Made by a program: the position numbers and the translations under genes | The notes under the pieces: model-generated | The model's input: only the letters and a program-made list of their open reading frames with translations | What the model was told of the DNA's origin: nothing | Databases searched by the model: none | Shown here: positions 10,603 to 22,850 of the stretch, in pieces | Position numbering within the stretch: the first letter of the stretch is position 1 | Layout: each line of letters starts with the position of its first letter | Assembly: GCA_013397845.1 (NCBI GenBank) | Contig: VZTG01001540.1 | Coordinates: forward strand, 572,754 to 636,753 | Direction: 5' to 3' | Length of the DNA stretch: 64,000 bases | From: Melanocharis versteri | Taxonomy: Eukaryota > Chordata > Aves > Passeriformes > Melanocharitidae

Positions 10603-12656
10603 CTAAAAAAGAAAAGCCAATAAACAAGTTTTATACTTTTCCAAAGCATCCTTTTACTTATTTATCACCGAACAATAGCTAGAAAAGTAAAAAGTGATTA
10701 ATATAGAAATGTTTTAGGGAAATTTACAATCTGCCTCAACAAATATATGCTAAGCCATGTGTAGGTTTGCTTTAACTATTTTCATGGTTTTAAAAAGTGT
10801 ATTACAACTGAAGATGACACAGAAAAGGAAAAATTAGACAGGCCACTTTTTCAATTGCCTTTCTAGAATGTATCCCTTTCTAGCTTCAACAGAAATCACA
10901 AAGAGATCCTTAATGTAATTTTACTGTATCATTCCTAGGGTCAAGAAATCTTATTTTCTGCTCTACTAAGTTGCATCCTTATATCCTATATTTGAACATC
11001 AATCTATTTATTTTATAAATTAATTGATACTACAAATAAGTTGGCTGCAACAGGTACAATAAATGATTTGGAATTATGTAGGTGCATTTTTCCTCCCATC
11101 TCTAGCCTTGGATGATTTACAGAAACTCCCAAATTCAGTTTAGATCACAAGAAATTTGAGCACAGTTGCTATTAATTCTGGAAACAGAAAAAACACCAAA
11201 GTGACCTGTCTAGGTACTTCCAGGAGACACAGCACCTTCTATGAAACACAAAGACAATATTGAACCAGTGCCTACTTAATGACACACCAAACCATCTGAG
11301 CACCAGACTTGATAGGTTTTACAGATTCTCCACATGTTACTGGAGATGACATGCAAAGGAATGTGTGTCTGATGTGCCAAGCTAAAAAAAAAAAGCTGAT
11401 GACTTTTAGGTTTACTGTTCAAGAAAGCATCAGTGACATCAGTTTACTGTTCAAATAAGCATCAGTGACATAAAGTAAGATGCTAAAAATATAAGTGCAT
11501 GACATAGTAAAAACATCACCCTTTAACTACACGTTGCATGCACTTAAAGCACGTAGGTTCTAGAATATTAAAACTCTTGACAAAAGAACTTTCCACTTCT
11601 ACTTCTGACTAAAACAAAAAAAGACAAATTTATTACTATACCAGTCTGTTTGGAAGAAACATGAAAGAAATGAAAATGTCAAAAGAACCTATGAAACCAC
11701 ACAAAGCTAAAGATAATGTCAAGTGTGATGAGGTCAAGGAGAGAAAGAAAAACCACAAAAGAATCCAGACCTGCCCCAAAAGCCCTGCCATTTGCTGCAA
11801 CTGAAAGAGTAATTCTTTTATGGAGTATGGCAGCCTCAACAGTGAGTTGCAGCCTGCTACTGACTGGGGAGTAATCGCTGATTCTGCTAGTCATCTACTA
11901 AGAAATTTGTGCCCAAGTCTTAAAACAATGAAGTCCTAATGATTAACTTGCTATTTAGAACAGCCAAACATAAAAGCTGTTAATAATTCTAATCTTAAAA
12001 GCTAACACATATTAGTAGAAGAAAAGCTACACAGAAGCTTTGAACCCGTGTAAATATACATCTATAATTTAACTGCTATCAGATACTGCACCTGCTACTA
12101 GGATGACATCTAAGTATGAACAGCTTTGTAAGCTGACATTTTATGTAAACTGTCCTGTTTCCCAGAAATCCTAAGAGCTTCATTACAATCCTACTGCATA
12201 GTGCTCAACAGCACAGAATTTCAACATCCTCTGCTGCCTATACCTGGATATTTCAGTTTGGGGCAACCTCCAAAGTGGAGGGGCTCTCTGTGTGTTTTGA
12301 AAATCTAGTTTCTTCACCAGAATATCAGTTAAATTTCACTATTGTACTCATAATTATGTTTCTACAGAACTTTTCTTCCATGTGGCTTTCCCTTTAGACC
12401 CACTTTCTAATATTTACTTTCAAAACACACATGCAGAACATCAGAACTTTTGGTATTTAAAGAGCACACATTCCTTTCCTTTCAAATACAAAGCTGTAAT
12501 AGTTTCTCAGAAATATTCATATTTTAAGATCAGAAATAATTAAACATGTTTTTTAAAAGTAATCAAATTACACTTTCTCTCTGCTTTTTCGGTCCAATAT
12601 TTTTCAGATATAAGTGTTCTTTCAAACAACAACAACGGAAAACAATAAAATCTTAC
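10603..12656 (-). other. PHIP: PHIP intron with a local tandem duplication
   Basis: Bounded by AAGG|gtaaga and tttttttag. It holds a two-copy 32-bp tandem duplication (11410-11473). Open frames near 11636-11894 are short and unremarkable. Confidence 0.85.
11410..11473. repeat. Tandem duplication, two 32-bp copies
   Basis: Copies at 11410-11441 and 11442-11473 differ at three positions by eye. Both contain GTTTACTGTTCAA and AAGCATCAGTGACAT. The low divergence suggests a fairly recent local duplication inside the intron. Confidence 0.9.
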
Positions 12657-12809
12657 CCTTGATCTTTTACTTGGTGTATAGGCCTTGGAATTGCTGAAAA
12701 TAAGTCTCACATCTTTACATAACTCCATTGGTGACTCGTAGTTGCCAGCTTCCAGTGTTTCTCTAACAGTAGCAAAGTCCATAGGAGTGTCAATAATATC
12801 TCTATAATC
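12657..12809 (-). CDS. PHIP: PHIP exon: bromodomain 2, ZA loop to BC loop (residues 843-893)
   Basis: Acceptor ttctaaacag, donor CAAGG|gtaaga, 153 nt, phase 0 on both sides. It encodes DYRDIIDTPMDFATVRETLE, AGNYESPMELCKDVRLIFSN and SKAYTPSKRSR. The position normally held by the acetyl-lysine-binding Asn is Thr (SKAYTP), the known atypical residue of the second PHIP bromodomain. The ATG at 12780-12782 is internal; the exon starts 27 nt earlier. Confidence 0.96.
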
Positions 12810-13844
12810 CTGTTTAGAAATAGCAAAGCAATTTATTACAATTTTTTCCCAAGCCTTAATGTATCATTTTCATTGGGATGAGTTTGAAAAACCTGTTTAA
12901 CCCAAGTGTTCTCTTTAAACAGGTATGGAAGACTGCTGAAGACATTTTGCCCCTTTCCACAAATATACAACATACTTCCCTGCAGACATACCCAGCAGGG
13001 TCAAGGTTAGAAGTTAACTGATAGATGATTTAATTCATTTTATAAACCGATTTACTGAAACGCAGAGCTCAGAATTTTGTGTCCTAAGGGTTGCATTACT
13101 GACACACTGACATGAAGATAACAGTGATACGAAAGTGTGACTACAAGCCTAATGGGTGGTTTAGGAGCTCAAACTTGGGACTAGGACTAATATTGTTCTT
13201 TCATATTAGCTTTAAAATATGAAGTTTAAATACTTGAACCTGATCAGAGGCTTATCACATCCTTTCTGAAACCTGAGCAGTTTCCCAAATGGAGACCTGA
13301 CAATTTACGAATGTAATAAGGTATTAAAAACTCCACAGACTCAGGTAGGACCCAATTCGAGCCAATGAGAGAGCCCTTTTTCTAGGCTATGGAAGAAACA
13401 GAGACATATCCATACAAGAAAAAGCTTAAATACCAAATTTAACCAAAAAGTTAACTTAGTCCATCAGAGCAAACAGAACCTGCAGGAGTGCCTCTGCGTG
13501 TTCAACAGGCTTGTGACACCAGGGAGCAGTGTGTTTCACACCTAGGCCTAGTAGAGTGCTCTCTATCAGTTCATTTGAGGATCTCAAACACAGAGGGCCA
13601 CTTGCAGTTGGCCACAGCATAAAGTTTATGTTACTTCAAAAATAATGGTACCCCCATGGCGACAAAAGTGTCAAGACAGAGCTACTACTGACATCCGAAA
13701 GGGAAGCATTTCTTTTCTCTAATTCAAACAATTAATTTTGCCCAAGTTAATCAGCCTAGTGATATTTTACAGAACTTAAGATATGCTAGAAGGAAAGCAA
13801 GCAAAATCTTTGCTTTATTACTTCGATAATAAATACTAATACTA

Positions 13845-13863
13845 AATAATAATAATAATAATA
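13845..13863. repeat. Short (AAT)n microsatellite
   Basis: About six AAT units in a row in an AT-rich part of the intron, likely length-polymorphic. Confidence 0.8.
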
Positions 13864-13996
13864 CTTTATTATTTTTAGTTTTTGTACTCTGAAATGAAAA
13901 CAATGATCCTTGACAACACGTCACATGCAACAACCAAACATATGCATTTCATATATGACCATCTTTCACTCAGAAAAGGAAAGACATCTTAATTGC

Positions 13997-14033
13997 AAAA
14001 GCTGTAATTTACTTTAAAAGCTGTAATTTACTT
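13997..14033. repeat. Two-copy tandem repeat, 19-bp period
   Basis: The word AAAAGCTGTAATTTACTT occurs at 13997-14014 and again at 14016-14033, identical over 18 bases. Confidence 0.85.
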
Positions 14034-14301
14034 AATAACTTAAGCATCCCTGAATATAAAATATTTTTCAACAAAAGTATCTGAGAGAGCAGAGGAGTAT
14101 TATTTATTTTGAAATCGGTTTAAAAAAACAGTAAACATTATTATCAAGTGACAACAAAGTGCTAAAAAAAATTCTGTCACTACAGCTGCCAGCAGTTTTG
14201 ATTGAAAGAACTGAAAAAATGGTCAAAGTTAGAAAAAAAAAACCAACCAACCCACCACTTAACAATTGGATTATAACCAGTTGTCTTGTTAAAATACTCA
14301 C

Positions 14302-14451
14302 TGGGTACTCAAGAAGATCCACTGGTTGTCGAAATGGTTCGGAGTCTTCACACTGAAAAATGAGATTCAGCAGCTCCTGGCATTGCTTCTTCCATGACTG
14401 AATGTCATATGACTGAGCCCTATTACGTAGCCGCCGCTTCGGCTGATGATC
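14302..14451 (-). CDS. PHIP: PHIP exon: bromodomain 2, N-terminal part (residues 793-842)
   Basis: Acceptor gtcatttcag, donor TACCCA|gtgagt, 150 nt, phase 0 on both sides. It encodes DHQPKRRLRNRAQSYDIQSW, KKQCQELLNLIFQCEDSEPF and RQPVDLLEYP. Helix Z (SWKKQCQELLNLIF) and the ZA-loop start FRQPVDLLEYP are bromodomain features. A basic patch (KRRLRNR) precedes the domain. Confidence 0.96.
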
Positions 14452-14734
14452 CTGAAATGACAATATTGCCAGGTATATATTAAATGAACTAGTGGCTTTT
14501 ACAAAATCTAATGGCAAAGTTACCCCACAGAATATAAACGAATTTGCAACATGCAGCAGCACAGACAGAAATATTTTCACATTGAATAGCTCAGTAGAAC
14601 AACGTGTCACTAAGATCAAAACTTGCAAAAAGCTGACATACTAGAAATATTTCAGTTTTACATTCCATTGTTTACAAATACATTTAGCAATTGTAGCACT
14701 AAAAATATAATTTAAGAAATTTAAAAACATTTAC

Positions 14735-14785
14735 CTTTCTTTTTCTAGTGGAAGTCCCCGGCACGTTTGTGTCTTTCTCTTCTTC
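14735..14785 (-). CDS. PHIP: PHIP 51-nt microexon: charged linker between bromodomains (residues 776-792)
   Basis: Acceptor cttgctcaaag, donor AAAAG|gtaaat, exactly 51 nt, phase 0 at both ends. It encodes EEEKDTNVPGTSTRKRK, 17 residues that are acidic at the start and basic (RKRK) at the end. The acceptor is AAG preceded by only a moderate pyrimidine tract, so inclusion may be variable; skipping would leave the frame intact. It matches the equivalent linker of mammalian PHIP as I recall it. Confidence 0.9.
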
Positions 14786-15180
14786 CTTTGAGCAAGATAA
14801 TGAGTCGCATAAAAAGGTTAAAAAATATAAGCATATATGAGTAGGCAAGTTCTTTTACACTTCAAACTTATAATTTTAGTCTTTACAGTCCTACCCCTGT
14901 CCCTCTGAGAAGCATTTCCTGTGACTGTCAATTTTGAGAACCTCTCAGAAGTTTATGCAGCATCCTCCAGCAAACTATTAAAGCTATCTGCACTAAAGGA
15001 AGAGAAGAGGCTGGATTTTCACCCAGTTTCCCCGCTGACAAGAAGAAATATTGTACGGAAAGAAAAGTACACTCCACTTCCCAGCAGTGACTGAAACCAG
15101 TACTTTGGTCTTTCACAGGACAGACAGCGGTCTTGTTTCTCCACTGCACCAATGCCAATGCCCAAGGCACAACCACTTAC

Positions 15181-15253
15181 CTCATCAGAGTCAGACAACA
15201 CTTTTTTCTTCATTGCGTTGTATAATGGAATTATGTCATAGCAGCTCTGGTCT
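15181..15253 (-). CDS. PHIP: PHIP exon: inter-bromodomain linker (residues 751-775)
   Basis: Acceptor tctttttacag, donor GATGAG|gtaagt, 73 nt, enters with one base completing Lys and leaves in phase 0. It encodes DQSCYDIIPLYNAMKKKVLS and DSDE. It continues helix C of bromodomain 1 into an acidic linker. An AG two bases further into the exon would break frame, so the first AG is the right one. Confidence 0.94.
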
Positions 15254-16180
15254 CTGTAAAAAGAAACACAAGCTAACACATATTTTCCATTGTCACCTAT
15301 GGAATCAACCGTAATTTGCCTAGGAAAAGGAAATTATTTATGAAGCCATCCCCAAATAAAATGAGAATGTGTTCAGTGCTATATGAATACTAAGAGAACT
15401 GCAGTAATAAGTCAAGCTAACCATCTGCTCAAAAAGTTGTAAAATATAGATCACTTAAAAGTGTGAATGTTTAAAATTAAAAATCATAATCCTTTACCAT
15501 GCATTTGTCAGCATCAGAAAAATCTAATCCTACACTACATAAAGGGTTTGAGGCCCATCTAGCTTTGTAAGGAGCATTACAGTAAATTTATCGTATAAAA
15601 GTGCAATTAAATAATTTAATCTAGCACCCACAATGTACGACATTTGAAATGCAGTGAAATAACACTGTTATTGTGTAACCCTGCATAATTAAATCAGCAA
15701 AACACACACACTAATTTTCAATTCTTGATTACATCTAAAACACCTCTACAAAGGAAAGCCCAAAGGCATTCTACTATGTAGCAATACAAACCACTGGGAA
15801 GAAAAGTGGCTCATAACACTTTTACCACTTGTAACTGTAAACACTCAGCAACTCCACACTGGAATCAGAATCCATAATACAGGCTACTGCCATTACCACT
15901 AGAACAGCTGTGAGAGAAGGTGAAAAAAGATAAACTAGCTGCAACACCCACCCCCATTTTCAGCTTTTTAAGATAGTTAGGTAACTTAAGACACTACGAC
16001 TTAGATTCTCAGAGGCATCTGGATATTTCATTCTCATTAGAACCATGGGCTTTACTTTCCATTGTCTAGGCCTTCTACCTTACAGTTACAACCATAAAAA
16101 TAAATTCTGGGCTTTACATTAATTGCTAGTTCACTTAAATTAGTATATTAATAGACTCAAGCTATAGGCCATTATTAAAT

Positions 16181-16200
16181 AAGAATATCCAAGAATATCC
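16181..16200. repeat. Perfect 10-bp tandem duplication
   Basis: AAGAATATCC occurs twice head to tail. Confidence 0.9.
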
Positions 16201-16225
16201 ACTAATTTAGCTAAGCCAATTAAAA

Positions 16226-16277
16226 ACATGCACTTTGAAACACTCTGAGCTACATACACTTTGAAAAACCCTGAGCT
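16226..16277. repeat. Tandem duplication, two 26-bp copies
   Basis: Copies at 16226-16251 and 16252-16277 share CACTTTGAAA and CTGAGCT and differ at three positions. It lies 26 bp from the 10-bp duplication at 16181-16200. Confidence 0.88.
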
Positions 16278-17239
16278 GCTTAATTAATCAGAAAAAAAAC
16301 CATGTAAGACAAAGATGTTAAGGAACAAAATTAGTAACAGAAAAGCCCTTTAGATACATGTGTTCCTAATGGTGTATATTTCACTAAAACTTTTAACATC
16401 TAAAGCAGTTGAGTGTTTTACATTCTCCAGCTAATATCAGAAAACACAAGCACTGAAGAAATTGAAGATTTATTTATAGAGTCAAAGTCCTGAATTTCCA
16501 AATACTAAACAGAGTTCTAATGTTTTTTAAGAACACACAAAATATAAAAGAACTAGATTCAGTTTAACATTGACAAACTAAATCACTAAAAATGACACAA
16601 TTTTTGTTAAACTAATGAAGTATCTTGCTGTGTCTACAAGGTGGAAACAGCAACACTCATTGTGTACAAGCAAACCAAGGCAGTGGACACAGGAAGTTCT
16701 TACAAACTGGAGGTCTGTAGATGTGTCAACTGACTGAAAAATCTTAACTATTTCTCATTGAGTTTGTCTAGAAATAATAGAATGTTTGAAAGACAGCTAC
16801 AACTTCAGTCGACTACAAAGCCTCTACTTTTTACTTTGCATACATATAAAACACCATTTTCAAACCTATTATAAATTGTAGTTTAGAGTTTAGAATTAAT
16901 TATGTTAACATAGCCAGTATTCAAACTCGAAATTAGAACTCCTAATTTACCAATGAAGATATCTGTAACTCCATGAAGATAGTCAAACCCATTTTTATCA
17001 TTCAGGAGAAAGTCTCTCAAAATAAAATGCCATGCCAATCTATGCCACTCAGTGTATTACAGAACTTGCCTTGCAAACTCATGAATTCTTTGTCAACATA
17101 AGCTCTATTCTTTTCTGCCCCAGCAGCAGACAACAGGTTTATTTAAAGTGCAGAACCATCTTACTTTAAAATTCAGATCTAAAAAGGCTCTTACCTTGGT
17201 AAGAGATAGGAATAACAACAGATCTACTAAGCAACTCAC

Positions 17240-17365
17240 TTTATGAAGTGCAGCAGAAGATCTGTGACAAATTTGGCAGATTTGACAATAGGGCTTCCGG
17301 GTTCATTAAATGTGCGAGTATTGTGTTCGATGTACCGGACTTCCCACATTAACGAAGAAAGGCGC
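17240..17365 (-). CDS. PHIP: PHIP exon: bromodomain 1, helices B and C (residues 709-751)
   Basis: Acceptor ttctacacag, donor ATAAA|gtgagt, 126 nt, enters with one base and leaves with two. It encodes RLSSLMWEVRYIEHNTRTFN, EPGSPIVKSAKFVTDLLLHF and I. The conserved acetyl-lysine-binding Asn is present in TFNEPGSPI, so bromodomain 1 looks fully functional, in contrast to bromodomain 2. Confidence 0.96.
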
Positions 17366-19044
17366 CTGTGTAGAAACAGTTGGCAGAAAAGAAAAGCAAA
17401 AAGAAATAAAGACAATATTCAGCAATGTATATGAACAGGGAAAAAAAACATTACGTCCTTCTTCTCATTCACCGTTGTTTTCCATTACATCAGAAAACGT
17501 GCACATCGGATATGCTGCCCTAAGTGACCAGCAGAAGGCAGCTTCCTCTGGCTTCCTGTACTCATGATATATTCTGAGGTAATTTATACAAATGGCTTTA
17601 AGAACATACAGCTGACACCCCTCAGGAAAACTCAGCTGTGACACTTCAGCTTTTATAATTCCTTTATCCTACACATAACCCATCCTGTACCATCTTCGAA
17701 CTCAGTTAAGGATTAACACAATAGAAATAAAAATGTTTTAGAGTATACGTTTTTCTGACAGATAGACAACAATCAGATTTCCCCTGATTTAATAACCTAA
17801 CTCTAGAATAGCCACATTATAAAAAATGATGCACAAAAGCAAAATAACTGAAAAAAATTGTTCCAAATCTAAAAAAGATAAAACAAAAAAGACAATTAAT
17901 ACTCTGACAGCATAAAAGTTACAATTTTAAGGCAAGCCTCATCAAAAGCCACCAAAAATGAAAAGTGATCTGAACAACCCATAAAATGTAAAAAAAAAAA
18001 AAAATTCACTGAAAAGCACAACACGGAGTGGCTGCTTATTACCTAAGTAGGCCTCAACATTATTATAAACTAAAACAGCCCAATTTACTGAAGGTGTGTT
18101 AATTACCAAAAATAACTGCTTACACTTTTGATAAAAAAAGCAAAATTCAGCAAAAAGTTCTCTCCCTCTGACAGCAAAGCAGTGCATTATAGAAGAGAAA
18201 GCTGGATTATCTCATCTCACACGATAAACATGGAACAATGTAAGTTCAATATTGCCATATAATGATAAAAAATGGGGTGCTTTTTTGAACATGAAAAAGC
18301 AAATTTAATAATAAAGCACTAAAATGAACTTTGAAATTTGGCCCAAAAAAAATGCTATCCATAATTTTTCAGGAGAAACTAAAGCAACACTGATTTTTAC
18401 ATGACAAATAGAACAAGAACTCAAGGAAACAGAGGTAATTTAAAGAACTATACTCCTACACAGATATTTACTAAAAAAACCAAAAAAAGGAAAAAGAAAA
18501 AACCCCACAGCAATTGCAATCAGTTTAGGATAACATCAAAATGGTATCAAAAGGTGTAAACTTATTTTTGTTGCTGTACAACAACTCAGAAGTTCAACAC
18601 CAACAATCTAAGAAGTCAGATTCTGTGTAGCTGCTTAAGTGATAATGCAAGAATAGTTTTTAAAGCACATTAGGACAAAAAAACCACTTGAGATATTTTT
18701 AAGGTTTGTCTTATTAAAATTATTTTAAAACTACTTTAAAAAAATTATAAAGTGGAAACTTAATCCTTTGGACTAAAAGTCATTTTACTAACCCTGCAAT
18801 TTGAATCTCACATGGCATAAGTCATTTGCATAATCATGAATTTGAATGCCATGTAGTTCTAAAATACATTTTGGAGATGGTCAATCCTTTTTAGAGTTTT
18901 AGGAAATGGAAACCTAGATCAAGGATAGAAGACAGAAGAAAGTAAAAGCGCGCACCTGCGCCTACCTCCTAGTTTGACAAGACAAAGAGCTACCAAAAAT
19001 ATAGCTACTGGTAGATCACAGCAGAACCAAGACTTGGGTCTAAC
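17366..19044 (-). other. PHIP: PHIP intron inside bromodomain 1
   Basis: Donor TTACAG|gttaga, acceptor ttctacacag. AT-rich, with A-rich runs near 17990 and 18475-18505; no exon or repeat family recognised. Confidence 0.85.
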
Positions 19045-19165
19045 CTGTAAAATCTGCTTTCCAGTCTTTGCTTAATGGTACTGAGGTCTGTGGGATATGC
19101 CACAACAGTGCAATACATTGGGTAGGCTTGAAGATCCACAGGTGCCACAAATGCAGAAGCAATAT
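19045..19165 (-). CDS. PHIP: PHIP exon: bromodomain 1, ZA loop and helix A (residues 669-709)
   Basis: Acceptor ttcatctag, donor TTACAG|gttaga, 121 nt, enters with two bases completing Asp and leaves with two. It encodes IASAFVAPVDLQAYPMYCTV and VAYPTDLSTIKQRLESRFYR. The FVAPVDLQAYPMY stretch is the ZA loop and YPTDLSTIKQRLE the A helix, typical of a canonical bromodomain binding acetyl-lysine. Confidence 0.96.
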
Positions 19166-21129
19166 CTAGATGAAAAAAAATAAAACAAACAAACCACAAA
19201 AACCCCAATGTTACATACCACAAAGTCCCATAGCAGTTTCGAGATTCACCCCCCTGAAACATAGGCTATTTCTTCATGTTTGAAATGCAGAGCAGTTTCC
19301 CAAAAATAACAGTAACTACCCTAGATATTCCAAACGATTCTTGATATTATCTTTAGAGTGCTTGCTGAGGTGTGTGCTGTACATCCCATTGCTGCAGTGA
19401 CTGGATGCCCATTCTGTTATGCAAGAAGCACCACACTGCCCAGAGGCACAGCAAGTGCATGTATAATATACACATTAGAAAAGTATAAAAATTATACACA
19501 GATGAAGGCATGCAATTCAGTATCGTTATTTACAGCACAGGCTTGATTCATTTCACTTTATATTGCCACTCTCACATCTTCAAACAAAGCAATACATTAA
19601 ATTCTTGCCATAAAACTTAAAGTGCTATTTCAGTCTCTGTAAGATGTGAGTAAAATCCACACTCAACCTAAAACAGAAACACTCTCTCCTGTCCCTACCT
19701 AAAGGCAAAGAAGCCTTCCAAAACCAATCCAGTACAGTGCTAGGGGACTGCTGAGCAATTTATGTCTGGGCACCTAAAAAACCTTGCTTTTCCCCTCCTG
19801 TACTTAGAATCATCATGAGGGCTTAGACACATCATTCTAACATCTTATATCTCAAGGAAAAATACTGCAATACAAAACCATAAAATCACCTTTAAAAGTC
19901 TCAAAAGTTTTTAAAAACAGAAAATATGCTGTTGCTAAAAAGACTGCTCTTCTTCTAAAAGCTGTTTACATAATCTTCTGAATGTTCTAGCAACTGCTAC
20001 TTGGTGCCAATATGCACCACACATGCGATAGCTAAATCCCAAACTAAGCACTCTGTCATACACCATAATGCAAAATGTAAAACCATTACTCTTAGATGGC
20101 ACAGCAAAAACAGCTCAAATTTCATGTCCTCACAGGTTTTTTTTAACATAAATCTCTAATTTGTTTTACTACACTGTCCAGATAATTCAGTTGTTTAGGA
20201 AGCAAAGGAAGGCTTCCTATGGAGTATGTCATCAAAGAAACCATATAGGATACACAAGTAATCAGAATTATTTCAAGAGTTAAGAGTTTTTTGGATTTTT
20301 TGAAACATAAATCTTACCTTGCATTAAGTGCTTCAAAAATCAGTTAAACAAAGCATCTGTAGCAACTTTTATATTTAATGAATGACCACTGTTAGCCCAA
20401 AAGCTAAGACTGCTGATTTAACACCTTTTGATCCCCATAAAGACATACAGAAGACTTATAATACAGCCTGTATTTTCTCATGGATCTCCATCCAGACATC
20501 CATCTTTGATCTGGTAAACTTTGCAGCAATGCATTAAACATTTTAACAATTACTTTTTCAGAAGCTGACTGTAAAGAATATTTGCTCCACAACCAAATAG
20601 CAAGTAGCTTTCCTAAGGTAATCAATTGTTTTTTCCTCAACATTTTGCGTTATTAAGGAAATGTCGGGAAGAAATCAGGAATTAGAAAAGGCTAATACAG
20701 GGAAAATCCACACATGATATTCATTATCTAAGTAAATCTATGCTTTTTTTCTTCCCCCCATCTGTCCGTAATTTAGTTCATATTCTCTTACTCAAAAATA
20801 TTTTAATTTCAACCCCAGCATGAGATTCTGGTAGCTAAAGTTAAAAAAATCAAGTACTTGCTTTTAACGTATAAACCCCAAACCCCTAACATATGTCAAA
20901 TTGTCTACCAATAAGCAACAGTTACCTTGGGAAATAGGAAAAAATTTAGGTTTCGTAAGTATACATTATATAAAAACTTTTAAAATGTTCAATGAGAAAG
21001 TTTTGTTCCAGTTAATCAAGAGGTTAAACATGTATTTTATCACATTCATTTTGTTAATTTCAGAAGTGCACATGACCATAGTCTGAAAAATATAAACCAA
21101 AAACATTTCCCATATTATTCAGAATTTAC
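19166..21129 (-). other. PHIP: PHIP intron at the start of bromodomain 1
   Basis: Donor CTAG|gtaaat, acceptor ttcatctag. No coding or repeat signal recognised; open frames (for example 20404-20643, minus) have no family motif. Confidence 0.85.
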
Positions 21130-21285
21130 CTAGAGTCATAAGCTGGTTTATCCCTGCAATAATTCTGTCACATTCCTCATCTCGGGTCCTGGAACCCCAC
21201 TCTCCATCCAAAGGTTTGTAGAGCAGTGTTCTACGTTCATCATCAGTTAAAGGAACACTAGTTCCTAATTCTTCTGGAAATACAG
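21130..21285 (-). CDS. PHIP: PHIP exon: end of Tudor-like domain and entry to bromodomain 1 (residues 617-669)
   Basis: Acceptor attacattccag, donor CTCTAG|gtaaat, 156 nt, enters with two bases and leaves with one. It encodes VFPEELGTSVPLTDDERRTL, LYKPLDGEWGSRTRDEECDR and IIAGINQLMTL. The last segment is helix Z of the first bromodomain; the front part closes the ancillary domain. Confidence 0.95.
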
Positions 21286-22850
21286 CTGGAATGTAATATG
21301 AAAATGAAATAAAACATAAATGTTTGTATCTTGTGTAATACATATACCTGTAAATCAAAGATACCATTAAATCATTTTTACAAATGTATCGTTCTTGATT
21401 TCCTCAAAGACATTTTGGATGTATCCAGTATCCTTTCTATATATCATTCTGTGTTACATTTAAATCGTTACAATGCAGTTTGGTGTAGAAATCCTCCCTG
21501 AAGAAAGATTCATCCTCTTCCGAATAGCTAATTGTAAAATTTATTTTAGAATCAACTAAGACACTAATTTATCACAGTTAAAACTTGTGTTTTGGTTTTG
21601 GAGTTATTTTGTGTTTAAAAGCCAATATTCTTGGTAATAAGTTATTTTGGTAAGGAATGGCAGATGATTTCCAGATGGAGTTTAAGATAACTTTGACATT
21701 GCTGCTAAAACATTCTCCAGGCAGTGGTTCTACATTGTCACAGTTTTGAGTTCAAATGCTAAAACCACTGTTCCTGAGTATGCAAATTAATAGTGTTATC
21801 ACTTTAGCACCCTTGAGGACGTACCAATTTTGATAATTTATAACGTAATGGCAGATTTTCAAAGTATGATGTTAAGCAGTCCTCTTAACAATTTTTAAGA
21901 AGGTATAACAAAGGTTGATATTTGTGAATATAGCCAAAAAAATCAGGTTCGGACTTAGTTATCTTTATCAGTACCTATCGCTTATCTCAAAACGGTTTCT
22001 CCTTTCTTAAGACAACAGGAATTGGCCTCTACTAAAAAGTAAACGGGCTGTCTATTTTAATTATTTTAGTCATGTTATCAGTCTAACATGTATTTTACTT
22101 ATGACCAAGAGGTACCTATTGAAAGAAGGATTGAACTAAAATAAAAAGTTGAAATGAACACAATTACAACTTAAAAGAATTGAGAATTATTTATGGTTAC
22201 TTTTGAGAGACAATACTACCAAATGTTTCATGGAAAACACAAGGAAAAAATGCTGATCCTACTTTGCTTTTTAACCAGAGTTCTATGAAGTATTAAAAAA
22301 ACCCAACCAACCAACTATGGAAGAAGAAATACTACATTCTTGTCTGTGAACATGTGAACAGTGCCCACGCTATGCTGTCCACTCTGCAGCATGTGTATCT
22401 GCTACATGTGCTGGGCCAGAGGGGGAGAAAAATCTTACTATTACCAAACTCTCTCACAGGCACAGGTTGCCTCTGCAGTGCACTGAATGTCTGCAGGAGT
22501 GCTGGCATATCTTAGAGCAGCCAGTTTCCTCAAGCTGACCTAGGGCATGGGTTTATCTTCTTCACTGTACAAAGCCTTAAGTTTAACTGTACATTATCTA
22601 TAGTAATTTTTGTATTATTTCTATTTTCAACATCACTCAGTTTATCTAGCATGGCTGTTTTTTCACAGTTCTTTTATCTTGATTCACTTTTAGTTTAGTA
22701 ATTGATTTAAAGATATTCTTTAAATGCAACCGGTTTGTGGGCTTTCCTCCCACTCCCCCCAAAAACCAGGATTGTTTATGTAAAACCATATAACTGTTTT
22801 TCTTCTTAAAATACACTTGTAAAGCAAATTATATTATTAAGGTAACATAC
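21286..22850 (-). other. PHIP: PHIP intron in the Tudor-like domain
   Basis: Donor AATG|gtatgt, acceptor attacattccag. AT-rich sequence with a somewhat GC-richer patch around 22360-22550. Nothing recognised. Confidence 0.85.

Larger units (their letters stand above)
12810..14301 (-). other. PHIP: PHIP intron inside bromodomain 2
   Basis: Phase-0 intron between LLEYP and DYRDI. It contains an (AAT)n run (about 13845-13863) and a 19-bp-period duplication at 13997-14033. No exon or transposon recognised. Confidence 0.85.
15254..17239 (-). other. PHIP: PHIP intron after bromodomain 1
   Basis: Donor ATAAA|gtgagt, acceptor tctttttacag. It contains two small tandem duplications (16181-16200 and 16226-16277). 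No coding or transposon signal recognised. Confidence 0.85.

Noticed and set aside
15249..15253. Alternative acceptor AG two bases inside the exon starting at 15253
   Set aside because: It would shift frame relative to the preceding exon; only the first AG gives Lys-Asp-Gln-Ser in frame.
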